A DNA stretch of 64,000 bases. Source: Bacilli bacterium. GTDB lineage: Bacteria > Bacillota_I > Bacilli_A > ML615J-28 > CAG-698. A program made the position numbers and the translations under genes. Within the stretch, counting starts at the first letter, position 1; each line of letters begins with the position of its first letter. Below, piece by piece: positions 1 through 7,154 of this stretch. Below the pieces are notes generated by a model. That model saw only the letters and a program-made list of their open reading frames with translations, did not search any database and had not been told where the DNA came from. Location of the stretch: contig JAFZWP010000001.1 in the NCBI GenBank assembly GCA_017617065.1, positions 62,001 through 126,000 on the forward strand, in the 5' to 3' direction.

Positions 1-206
1 CGTACTATACAATTATAATCTAGAGTTTGAATAAACCATAACAACATCTTTAATAATTTATTTGAACCCTTTGCTGAAGTTATAATTATATCTAATTCAA
101 AATGTTCGATCGATGAAGTAAGTTCAATCAAACAATCAGATAGCAATTTTAAAATTGTATCTTCTAAATCTGATTTAAGTAAAATTAATTGTTTATTATT
201 CTGCAT
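1..206 (-). CDS. Hypothetical protein, C-terminus beyond window edge
   Basis: An open frame begins with ATG at 206 and runs off the left edge without a stop (about 68 residues visible). It overlaps the end of the glycosyltransferase gene by 11 bp, so it is the next gene in the same leftward operon. The visible part is rich in Leu, Ile and Asp with no recognisable motif. Function unknown. Confidence 0.6.
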   Translation of the reverse strand, partial: MQNNKQLILLKSDLEDTILKLLSDCLIELTSSIEHFELDIIITSAKGSNKLLKMLLWFIQTLDYNCIV

Positions 207-1020
207 ATTTATCCAATAATTGTTGTGTTTTATTTATAATTTGTGTAAAGGCCGATAAACATCTATTTAAATATTGTTTATATTTAATTTTTGTTCCACT
301 TTCATTTTGTTCTTTATAATCGCTATAATAATAATAGTAACTAGCTTTATCTGGAGTTATATAACTACAATCAAAATCATAAAACAAATAATTACTCATA
401 CCATATAAAACTGCATTAAAGAATTCAGGTTTTTCATTTGTATACATCAAAATATTTTTTGAAAATACATAAAACCAGCAATGTGTTATGTCTGTCATTA
501 ATTGAAATCTTTGTTTATTTTGACTATTATAAAAACATATAACTCTATTATCAACTAGTAAAGATTCATCAATAACAATTTCATTTTTTGTATAATTTTT
601 ATCCACAACTTCTTCTTTTTCATGATAAGTTAGTAATAAACCCTTACAAACACTACTCTTATCCTCCATAATAGCTTTCATTGAGATTTCATAAAAATCA
701 TAATCTAAACTATCATCTGATTCAGGAAAAGCAAAATAATCACCCGTGGCATTATCTAGTGCTTTTTGAAAAGAAGGTAATATTCCTAAATTTATATCAT
801 TATCAATAACTTTAAAAGGTTTATTAAAGACAAACTTTTTGCTTTTTAAATCATCTAATATTTGAAGTGTTGTTTCATCTGTAGAGCAATCATTTACCAA
901 AATAACTTCTATATTTGGATAAGTTTGATTTGAAATACTATCTAAAAATCGGTATAATTTATTACCCGAATTATATATACTTGTACAGATCGATAATAAA
1001 GGAAAATCAGTATTATTCAA
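196..1020 (-). CDS. Family 2 glycosyltransferase
   Basis: 274 residues. The N-terminus matches the GT-A fold of family 2 glycosyltransferases: a first strand reading LLSICTSIYN, then a nucleotide-sugar segment with VILVNDCSTDE (about residues 35-46), and an acidic metal-binding segment PESDDSLD near residue 100. Such enzymes move a sugar from a nucleotide-sugar to an acceptor in the cytoplasm. The start is TTG at 1020, preceded by GAGG inside a strong hairpin (1027-1060). It closes the radical-SAM operon, so its acceptor could be a product of that island, for example the serine-rich protein at 4996, but that is inference. The family assignment is solid; the substrate is unknown. Confidence 0.85.
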   Translation of the reverse strand: MNNTDFPLLSICTSIYNSGNKLYRFLDSISNQTYPNIEVILVNDCSTDETTLQILDDLKSKKFVFNKPFKVIDNDINLGILPSFQKALDNATGDYFAFPESDDSLDYDFYEISMKAIMEDKSSVCKGLLLTYHEKEEVVDKNYTKNEIVIDESLLVDNRVICFYNSQNKQRFQLMTDITHCWFYVFSKNILMYTNEKPEFFNAVLYGMSNYLFYDFDCSYITPDKASYYYYYSDYKEQNESGTKIKYKQYLNRCLSAFTQIINKTQQLLDKYAE

Positions 1021-1026
1021 TATAAA

Positions 1027-1060
1027 ATCCTCTTTCTTATATAGAACAAAGAAAGAGGAT
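1027..1060 (-). promoter_or_regulatory. RBS-sequestering hairpin with phage promoter motif in its loop
   Basis: A perfect 12-bp stem (1049-1060 with 1027-1038) closes a 10-nt loop reading TGTTCTATAT on the minus strand. The 3' arm contains the GAGG ribosome site of the glycosyltransferase and is followed by TTTTAT. The loop and start of the 3' arm form the GTTCTATATA motif seen upstream of all rightward genes. Read-through RNA from upstream would hide the ribosome site, whereas RNA begun at the loop promoter would not. It may also act as a weak terminator. Confidence 0.55.
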
Positions 1061-1087
1061 ACTAAAACAAGGATTATTTTTCTAAAC

Positions 1088-1942
1088 TTAAGCTCTTTCT
1101 AACCGACCTTCTTTATAATGAACAGTATATTTACTAATGTGTTCATCTGCTGAAAAATCTCCACTTACTGGAATATTATGAATAGTACGAGCACCATGTT
1201 CTGGTTCTACAATAACCATAATTTCTTTACCATCTAAAGTTTCTTTAAATCTATCAGAAATCTTCTTTTGTAAATCTTTATATTTTTCCATTCTTTCAAC
1301 AATCACATCTTCCGATACTTGATCTGGTAATGTAGCAGCTTCTGTACCTGGTCTAGCTGAAAAAGCGTGTGTCCAAAATGCAACTGGAGAAATTTCATCC
1401 AAGAAATTATAAGTATCCATAAATTCCTCTTCGGTTTCACCAGGAAAACCAGGAATAATTTCAATAGTAAATTCAACACCTTTTTCTCTAGCATAATTTA
1501 ATAATTCACGTAATTTAGCTTGTGTATGAGGTCTATGCATACGAGTCAAAGCTGTATCAGAAGCAGATTGAATAGGTACTAAACAAGTTTTTAATAGTCT
1601 TTCTTCTGAACCGATTAAATCCATTAATCTTTTAAATTTATCTTCATCAAATGGATTAACCTGTCCTACCATAAAATAAGTATTAGGAAAATCTTTTAAT
1701 AATCTTTGGCATAAACCAATCAAATCCCCTACTTCTGGATCATTATATTCAATAGAATTAACACCTTCTAATTGTAATAATTTCATACCATGATCTTCAA
1801 TACAAGATTTAACATTGGCATAAATATCTGCATAAGGTTCTGATATAGATGGGCCACGAAATTCACGAACTACACAATAACCACATTTTTGTGAGCAGCC
1901 ATCTTGAATCTTAATATAATTTGTTTTTTTCAAATCTACCAT
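1088..1942 (-). CDS. Radical-SAM methylthiotransferase-like protein lacking the N-terminal domain
   Basis: 284 residues. It closely resembles the core of MiaB/RimO methylthiotransferases: radical-SAM cysteines Cys16, Cys20 and Cys23 in GCSQKCGYC, then IQSASD, MHRPHT, GFPGETEEEF and ARPGTEAA, all family landmarks in order. The last roughly 50 residues (from LDGKEIMVIVE) look like a TRAM-type RNA-binding tail. The family's N-terminal domain, which holds a second iron-sulfur cluster, is absent; a candidate for it is encoded separately at 2606-2947. The start ATG has an AGGAG site, and a GTTCTATTTATAA motif lies at 1974-1987. Methylthiolation of tRNA or protein is likely but the substrate is unknown. 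Confidence 0.85.
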   Translation of the reverse strand: MVDLKKTNYIKIQDGCSQKCGYCVVREFRGPSISEPYADIYANVKSCIEDHGMKLLQLEGVNSIEYNDPEVGDLIGLCQRLLKDFPNTYFMVGQVNPFDEDKFKRLMDLIGSEERLLKTCLVPIQSASDTALTRMHRPHTQAKLRELLNYAREKGVEFTIEIIPGFPGETEEEFMDTYNFLDEISPVAFWTHAFSARPGTEAATLPDQVSEDVIVERMEKYKDLQKKISDRFKETLDGKEIMVIVEPEHGARTIHNIPVSGDFSADEHISKYTVHYKEGRLERA

Positions 1943-1973
1943 AATATACTCCTAAACTTATTTAGCAATTTCT

Positions 1974-1987
1974 TATAAATAGAACTC
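1974..1987 (-). promoter_or_regulatory. Candidate phage promoter (GTTCTATTTATAA motif)
   Basis: The minus strand reads AGTTCTATTTATAA about 32 bp upstream of the gene starting at 1942, just inside the end of the preceding gene. It matches the motif found upstream of all six rightward genes. Confidence 0.5.
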
Positions 1988-1988
1988 G

Positions 1989-2606
1989 TTATTTTCTATT
2001 AAATTCAAATTCTCTAGTTAATCGTTTTATAAATTTTTCTAACAAAACAAAGTTCTGATCTAAAGATTCACTTGGTTTTAGCTGTAACATCACTTGTGAA
2101 TCGAATTGCAAATGCGTCGAATTTGAAACTAGAACCAATTGATCTTGAAAAGTAGCCAATACTTTTAAAAACTTACTTAAGCTGCTTATTGATTTAAACC
2201 TAAATGAAATAAACCAATTACTAATTCCATGCCCACAACAAGAATCACAAGTCTGTATTTCATCTGTAATTTGATTTAATTGATCAACATAAGCACGTAT
2301 TGGCTCATCTATCTCATCATAGCTAAAATCTCTATATACATCTACTTCTGTCTGCCGATTTGGATGATTTCTCCAATAATCCCAAATTAAACATTCTGGA
2401 GGTTCATTTGGAATAATAGAATCTGTGTATTCTACTTCTTTAAATATAAGATTTTTATTACCATAAAACCATTTATCATCAAATGAAACGTATAAAATAT
2501 TTTTATAATTAGGTTTTAATGAAGTACATAATCCAGCTGCTATTAAAGCATTGTTTTTATCAAAAACTTGAATATATTTTCCAATATAAGCTTCTGGATT
2601 AGTCAT
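1989..2606 (-). CDS. Hypothetical protein with CDSCCGHG motif, in the split-methylthiotransferase operon
   Basis: 205 residues, no recognised family. The first 60 residues (start YIGKYIQVFDK) look like a small beta-barrel. A CDSCCGHG motif sits near residue 135 and could bind metal. The middle carries DYWRNHPN. The start codon overlaps the stop of the gene before it (TAATG), so the two are translationally coupled. It lies between a separate methylthiotransferase N-domain gene and the radical-SAM gene that probably partners it, so a role in that complex or in substrate delivery is plausible but unproven. Confidence 0.75.
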   Translation of the reverse strand: MTNPEAYIGKYIQVFDKNNALIAAGLCTSLKPNYKNILYVSFDDKWFYGNKNLIFKEVEYTDSIIPNEPPECLIWDYWRNHPNRQTEVDVYRDFSYDEIDEPIRAYVDQLNQITDEIQTCDSCCGHGISNWFISFRFKSISSLSKFLKVLATFQDQLVLVSNSTHLQFDSQVMLQLKPSESLDQNFVLLEKFIKRLTREFEFNRK

Positions 2607-2947
2607 TACTTATAGCTCTCTATATTCCACATATCTTTTTTAAATACTAATGTACCTAATTTTTCAAATTTTTTACCAATTATATCATTAATACAGCCTG
2701 TAATAAATATTTTGTAATCAGGATATTTATCTTTTAGCTCTAAAATCCTTTTACGTGATAGCATAGTATGCCATTCTACTACATTACATACCAATACAAT
2801 AACAGTAGGATCAGTTAATTGCCCTTTCATTTTATTAAACATTTTTTCACCATCAGCAATTCCCATAGGACAACCGATAGTATAAATAACCAAATTATTA
2901 TCTTCAAACTGAAATTCTTCAACATACGACTTTAATTTTGTAGACAT
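2606..2947 (-). CDS. Stand-alone methylthiotransferase N-terminal domain
   Basis: 113 residues. The layout is that of the N-terminal domain of MiaB/RimO enzymes (UPF0004): IYTIGCPMG with Cys26, VLVCNVVEW with Cys54 and IFITGCIND with Cys85. These three cysteines hold the auxiliary 4Fe-4S cluster that supplies sulfur. In known enzymes this domain is fused to the radical-SAM core; here it is a separate gene, overlapping the radical-SAM gene at 2932 by 16 bp. It resembles the protein at 3611 along its length (both end near DMWxxxxY). The assignment is by motif and context. Confidence 0.7.
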   Translation of the reverse strand: MSTKLKSYVEEFQFEDNNLVIYTIGCPMGIADGEKMFNKMKGQLTDPTVIVLVCNVVEWHTMLSRKRILELKDKYPDYKIFITGCINDIIGKKFEKLGTLVFKKDMWNIESYK

Positions 2948-3618
2948 TCAATATCCTTTTGTAATTCTTTATATTTATTCATACGGCTTAAAATAACCTT
3001 TTCTGGTATTATATCTGTATACTTTTCTGCTTCTGTGCCTGGTCGATTTGAATATACATGTGCAGTAAAATTTGTTTTAAACTGATTCAAAAAAGCATAA
3101 GTTTCATTAAACATTTCTTCTGTTTCACCGGGAAAACCTACGATTATTTCTGTTTTAATAATTATACCTTTTGTTTTCGCATAAGTAAATATTTTATATA
3201 AAGATTCTTTAGTATAAGGTCTATGCATTACTTTTAAAAGATCATTTGAAACAGATTGAATAGATATAAATAACTCTTTACTAATATTATCTGTTATTTC
3301 TACCAAATCAATCAGTTCACATACTTCTTTTTCATTAAAAGGATTTATATTATCAATAACAAAATTAATATCTCTATATTTATCAGTTAATTTTCTACAT
3401 AAATCAACAAAGTTACCCACTGAATCATGATAATACTCTAATGTATTAACTCCACACAAATCGAAAACTTTACAATCCAATTCTTTTATAAAAAAATCAA
3501 TATCTTTACATATAGCTTCATATGAATACGATTGAGATTTACCGCGTAATTCACGTACTATACAATAACTACAATTTTGCGAACAACCATCTTGAACTTT
3601 AATACTAATTTTATTCAT
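2932..3618 (-). CDS. Radical-SAM methylthiotransferase core, short form
   Basis: 228 residues, a paralogue of the gene at 1088. It has cluster cysteines Cys12, Cys16 and Cys19 in GCSQNCSYC, followed by IQSVSN, MHRPYT, GFPGETEEMF and NRPGTEAE. It ends right after the radical-SAM barrel, so it has neither the N-terminal sulfur-donor domain nor a TRAM tail. It overlaps both neighbours, each of which encodes an isolated N-domain (3611-3967 upstream, 2606-2947 downstream). A complete enzyme therefore probably needs two polypeptides. Substrate unknown. Confidence 0.82.
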   Translation of the reverse strand: MNKISIKVQDGCSQNCSYCIVRELRGKSQSYSYEAICKDIDFFIKELDCKVFDLCGVNTLEYYHDSVGNFVDLCRKLTDKYRDINFVIDNINPFNEKEVCELIDLVEITDNISKELFISIQSVSNDLLKVMHRPYTKESLYKIFTYAKTKGIIIKTEIIVGFPGETEEMFNETYAFLNQFKTNFTAHVYSNRPGTEAEKYTDIIPEKVILSRMNKYKELQKDIECLQN

Positions 3619-3967
3619 AGTTATCTAAATCCCACATATCTTCTTTTTTTATTATTTTACCTAACTTTTCAAATTTATCTTTTACTTTATCATTAATACA
3701 CCCTGTTATAAAAATCTCATGATATGGATATTTTTCTTTTAACTTTCTTATATTTAATATTACATTAGTTTTATATGCTTCAGTAACATTACAAACTAAT
3801 GCAATAATAGTAGGCTTATTTATTATATCTTTTAGTTTATAAAATAATTTAAGCGCATCTGCATTAGCTACTAAACATCCACCGTTATATACAATAAGAT
3901 TATTAGTTGTATATATATCACAAGTAGATTCTGTTTCTATTTCAAGATTCTCATCCTTTAATAGCAT
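3611..3967 (-). CDS. Second stand-alone methylthiotransferase N-terminal domain
   Basis: 118 residues, a paralogue of the protein at 2606. It keeps the three cysteines expected of the UPF0004 domain: Cys31 (NGGCLVAN), Cys59 (ALVCNVTE) and Cys90 (FITGCIND). It overlaps the stop of the upstream radical-SAM gene and the start of the downstream one by a few bases. Expected role: carry the auxiliary iron-sulfur cluster for the radical-SAM protein at 2932. The function is inferred from motif order and position. Confidence 0.68.
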   Translation of the reverse strand: MLLKDENLEIETESTCDIYTTNNLIVYNGGCLVANADALKLFYKLKDIINKPTIIALVCNVTEAYKTNVILNIRKLKEKYPYHEIFITGCINDKVKDKFEKLGKIIKKEDMWDLDNYE

Positions 3968-4974
3968 TATTCTATATTCTCCAAATTTTTAATAAATTTT
4001 TCTATATCACAATAGATACAATGCCTATCATCATTAACATAGCATAAACCATCTACTAGATGACCACAATCTAAATAAACATCTCTAGTGTCATTCCATC
4101 TATCTTCAATATTTATATCTTCTACATATATAGTTAAATTTCTAGACCTCATCTCTGGCTGATGTATAAGATTTTGGACTTTTTGTAATCCATACTTTTT
4201 ATAGAATACTTTTAAAAATTTTAAAAACAAACTACGATCTTCTATAAAAAACTTTTTGGGAAATTGATCTAGTCTTTTTAACATCATAGCTCGGTAATCT
4301 TTAATACCTGTGGCAGTTGGGCAATCTTTTCTTGAAATACTTGGATACCTAAAATCGATTGTCGAATATTCTGTAATAAAATCAAAATAATTTGGATTTT
4401 CTATTAATTTTTCAATGGTATCTTGTGTTAAAATAGTTTGTGTATGAACTTCTACAAATGGAAAATCTTCTTTTAGATTTTTAATATTATTTAACCACAA
4501 TTCTTCTTTTTGTGAATTTCTAAATCTACCTATAGTATCATAGGAAGTGCAAATACGAATACATTGATTTGCATTATAATTTTTTTCAAAAAAACAGGAT
4601 AAGCATTGATATAAATCTATAGGATTATTATATAATAATGCAGTTGCTAGCCAAACTTCTTTAATTTTATTTTCTTCTAATAGCGTATTTAATAAATCAA
4701 ATAATGCAAACCATTCTTTGTTTAATTCTTGTGGAACTTGTCCATCAAACAATTCACCGCCGATTAAACCAACCGCATTGTATTCTTTAAATGTTTCTGG
4801 ATTATTTAATACTTCTATTGTTTTAAGTATACTATTTCGTTTAAAATCTAAAGAAGTAATTCTTTGTGTTCCTTTAAGATAGCAATATTCACATCCATTA
4901 TTACAATCGGGCCATAACTCAAATTGTATGGCCTGTATAGCTTCTCTCGAAGTTGAATCTAATGAATATGAAAT
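3967..4974 (-). CDS. Radical-SAM protein with C-terminal cysteine cluster, apparent ATT start
   Basis: About 335 residues if started at ATT 4974. The radical-SAM motif CNNGCEYC (Cys24, Cys28, Cys31) is followed by LIGGELFD, the SAM-binding GGE. The C-terminus has CGHLVDGLC and CIYC, a probable extra iron-sulfur or zinc site. An AGGAGG site at 4981-4986 is followed in frame by GCT AAA ATT; there is no ATG, GTG or TTG before the radical-SAM motif, and the frame opens only after a TAA at 4987-4989. A TTG near 4752 would remove the catalytic cysteines. It resembles the protein at 7155. Substrate unknown; a peptide-modifying role is possible. Confidence 0.75.
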   Translation of the reverse strand: MSYSLDSTSREAIQAIQFELWPDCNNGCEYCYLKGTQRITSLDFKRNSILKTIEVLNNPETFKEYNAVGLIGGELFDGQVPQELNKEWFALFDLLNTLLEENKIKEVWLATALLYNNPIDLYQCLSCFFEKNYNANQCIRICTSYDTIGRFRNSQKEELWLNNIKNLKEDFPFVEVHTQTILTQDTIEKLIENPNYFDFITEYSTIDFRYPSISRKDCPTATGIKDYRAMMLKRLDQFPKKFFIEDRSLFLKFLKVFYKKYGLQKVQNLIHQPEMRSRNLTIYVEDINIEDRWNDTRDVYLDCGHLVDGLCYVNDDRHCIYCDIEKFIKNLENIE

Positions 4975-4995
4975 TTTAGCCTCCTTTTAGCTATC

Positions 4996-5649
4996 TTATT
5001 CTAAATTCATATATGCAATAAACATAGAAGATGAACAGTTTGAAGAACTTGAACTTGAAGAAGAGCTAGAAGAAGATGAACTTGAGCTAGAAGATGAACT
5101 AGATGAAGATGAACAGCTATATGCATAATTTAAACTCACAGAGCGTTTATTAGCTGCACCCGAAGCATAGCAAGCTGCCAAACTATCAATATACTGTGTA
5201 ATATCTGTAGCTGTTGCAACATTTGTATCAAAATTCATACTAGTTGGTGGTGTAATTGTTCCTTGATTATACCATACAATATTCCAAGCTCCAGTATCTT
5301 CATTATGAAGTATAAGAACTCGCATTGCTAAATATTTATAAGCACAAGACATGAAATTAATAATGCCACGATATGATACAATTTGACTAGCTTTTGCATT
5401 AATACCACAACTTGTCATATAATCATTAAAATCAGTTTCTACAGTAGATTGTGCTACAGCATTACCCCAAGTATCACTAGTTGAAATAACACATTTAGCA
5501 TAAGGTGTACCGGATTCTTTACCAACAGTTCTAGACCAACCAGATTTTAATGACGCATCTAAATTGGTATTATTACCAATATTTCTACATCTTTCTGTCA
5601 TAAAACTCATAACTATTGATTTTAAATCACCATATGTAAGAGTTGCCAT
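4996..5649 (-). CDS. Hypothetical protein with C-terminal polyserine tract flanked by cysteines
   Basis: 217 residues. The first 180 share a layout with the next gene (CRNIGNN versus CCNIGGF; GINAKAS versus GIDARSD), so the two are paralogues. The C-terminus is a Cys, then 24 consecutive serines by my codon count, then Asn-Cys-Ser-Ser-Ser and a short tail. The serine codons are mixed (TCA, TCT, AGT, AGC), which argues for selection on the protein rather than repeat slippage. It sits directly before a radical-SAM gene and in the same operon as a glycosyltransferase. It could be a virion protein or a substrate of the modification enzymes; neither is proven. Confidence 0.75.
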   Translation of the reverse strand: MATLTYGDLKSIVMSFMTERCRNIGNNTNLDASLKSGWSRTVGKESGTPYAKCVISTSDTWGNAVAQSTVETDFNDYMTSCGINAKASQIVSYRGIINFMSCAYKYLAMRVLILHNEDTGAWNIVWYNQGTITPPTSMNFDTNVATATDITQYIDSLAACYASGAANKRSVSLNYAYSCSSSSSSSSSSSSSSSSSSSSSSSSNCSSSMFIAYMNLE

Positions 5650-5664
5650 AATATTTTCTCCGCT

Positions 5665-6303
5665 TTAACTTAAATAACATCTATGATTAACTGGGTTATT
5701 TTCACGATCAATTAAACCATAATTAACACCATCATGAACAATACCTTCACGAACTACTTTTCTAATACCCGCGTCTGATATAAAACCAGGTACATTATTA
5801 GGTTGAATAGGATTTACAGTATATTTAGGTGTACATGTACCTGCTATATATTTTGTACCTTGAAAAACACCTGGATTTGTTTCAAGTGTATTATAAATTT
5901 GTCTTCTACTATAAATAGGTTTAAGATGATAAGACATAAACTGTTGATATAAACCAATAGCTTGACCCATATTTTCCATTTGAATTACAGTATCTGATCT
6001 AGCATCAATTCCCGCCGCTGCTAAGAAAGTAGTCCATTCTGAATTAACTGTGGCTTCTGTTACAGTAGAAATCAAATTACTTGGATTTGCATAATATACT
6101 GAACTTACAATAGTACCACCAGAAGCACCAGATGGTCTACTACGAGTTTGCGTATACACTGCAACTTGACTTTGACCAGAACGTAATCTGGTTGGTACAT
6201 TAGAAGCAAATCCTCCAATATTACAGCATACATTTTTTAACGCTGCCAAGCATCTTGTTGAAAAATCTGCCCAAGTTATAACAGAATTACTAGCTATTGA
6301 CAT
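5665..6303 (-). CDS. Hypothetical protein, paralogue of the polyserine protein
   Basis: 212 residues. The N-terminal 130 residues align with the protein at 4996 (WADFSTRC, CCNIGG, a LRSG segment, AAAGIDARSD), but the C-terminus is different: no serine tract, instead a Pro/Asn-rich stretch (NPIQPNNVPG) and a final HDGVNYGLIDR segment. It is not a known family to me. The size, gene pairing and lack of catalytic motifs would suit a structural protein. Confidence 0.75.
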   Translation of the reverse strand: MSIASNSVITWADFSTRCLAALKNVCCNIGGFASNVPTRLRSGQSQVAVYTQTRSRPSGASGGTIVSSVYYANPSNLISTVTEATVNSEWTTFLAAAGIDARSDTVIQMENMGQAIGLYQQFMSYHLKPIYSRRQIYNTLETNPGVFQGTKYIAGTCTPKYTVNPIQPNNVPGFISDAGIRKVVREGIVHDGVNYGLIDRENNPVNHRCYLS

Positions 6304-6308
6304 TAATA

Positions 6309-7067
6309 TTATTCCTCTGGTTTATTATCTATTACAGTTTTTACGGCTTTTTCCATAAGGGCTGTACCAATCATATCCATAATAGTATTTGTAAATACAA
6401 ATTTTTCAGCAATTTGACCTAAATAACCTAATGAATTCAAAACGATCTTTTTAGTTTCCCAAATTGCTGGATCTTTTACTGATGAAAGGATTTTTGCTAA
6501 AATAGTTACATCCATAGAATTAAATAAGTATACATATATATTTTCCATAGCAACAGCATTTGGATTATTTTCTACTGCTTCTACCAAGTTGCAAGTTTTA
6601 AGCATACTTACATAATATTCAGCAGTTTTATATGTAACATCTTTAATTTCTTGTTCAAGATCATCAAATATATCCAAAAATTCTACTTCATCATTTAAGA
6701 AAACTTGTTCGTGTTCAAAATATGCTTCTTCAAAAGTATTATAACCTTTAATTAAACAAAAAATATTCATTAAAAATACAGGATTTTTTAATTCCGGTGT
6801 TTTTAATGCACAACCCAAAGCTTCTTTACGGTAGTCATAAGATAAATTTTTAATTAAAATAGTTAAAGTATGGCCAGAATCAATTTCATATTGCCATAAC
6901 TGTTTTAAACTTTCTAAAAATACTTCTTTATCTATAGTATCAATAAATTTTACAGTTATTGAAGCTTGTTCATTTTCTTCTTTAGCGAAGTTTTCTTTAA
7001 ATACTTCAATAGCTTTTGCTACTTGTTCTAAATTTTCAATTTCGAAAGTTCTGATTTTTTTATCCAT
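6309..7067 (-). CDS. Hypothetical acidic protein
   Basis: 252 residues, strongly acidic and probably helical, with no motif I recognise. Its ribosome site (AAGGAG) lies just after a GTTCTATATAAATA motif, and it is followed 5 bp later by the gene pair at 5665 and 4996, so it leads that transcription unit. The length and the lack of Cys clusters set it apart from its radical-SAM neighbours. It could be an assembly chaperone or a partner of the paralogous pair; this is speculative. Confidence 0.7.
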   Translation of the reverse strand: MDKKIRTFEIENLEQVAKAIEVFKENFAKEENEQASITVKFIDTIDKEVFLESLKQLWQYEIDSGHTLTILIKNLSYDYRKEALGCALKTPELKNPVFLMNIFCLIKGYNTFEEAYFEHEQVFLNDEVEFLDIFDDLEQEIKDVTYKTAEYYVSMLKTCNLVEAVENNPNAVAMENIYVYLFNSMDVTILAKILSSVKDPAIWETKKIVLNSLGYLGQIAEKFVFTNTIMDMIGTALMEKAVKTVIDNKPEE

Positions 7068-7083
7068 TTTAGACTACTCCTTA

Positions 7084-7099
7084 TTATTTATATAGAACT
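7084..7099 (-). promoter_or_regulatory. Candidate phage promoter (GTTCTATATAAATA motif)
   Basis: The minus strand reads GAGTTCTATATAAATAAT, 8-30 bp upstream of the AAGGAG site of the gene at 7067. It contains TATAAATA, the T4 late-promoter core, within the window's own GTTCTAT motif. Confidence 0.5.
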
Positions 7100-7154
7100 C
7101 ACAAATACTGGCTTTTTTAGTACTTTTATATTACCATTTTACCAAACCAAAGTT

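Noticed and set aside
5036-5130. Polyserine run as a simple DNA microsatellite
   Set aside because: Codons alternate between TCN and AGY classes with no repeating unit.
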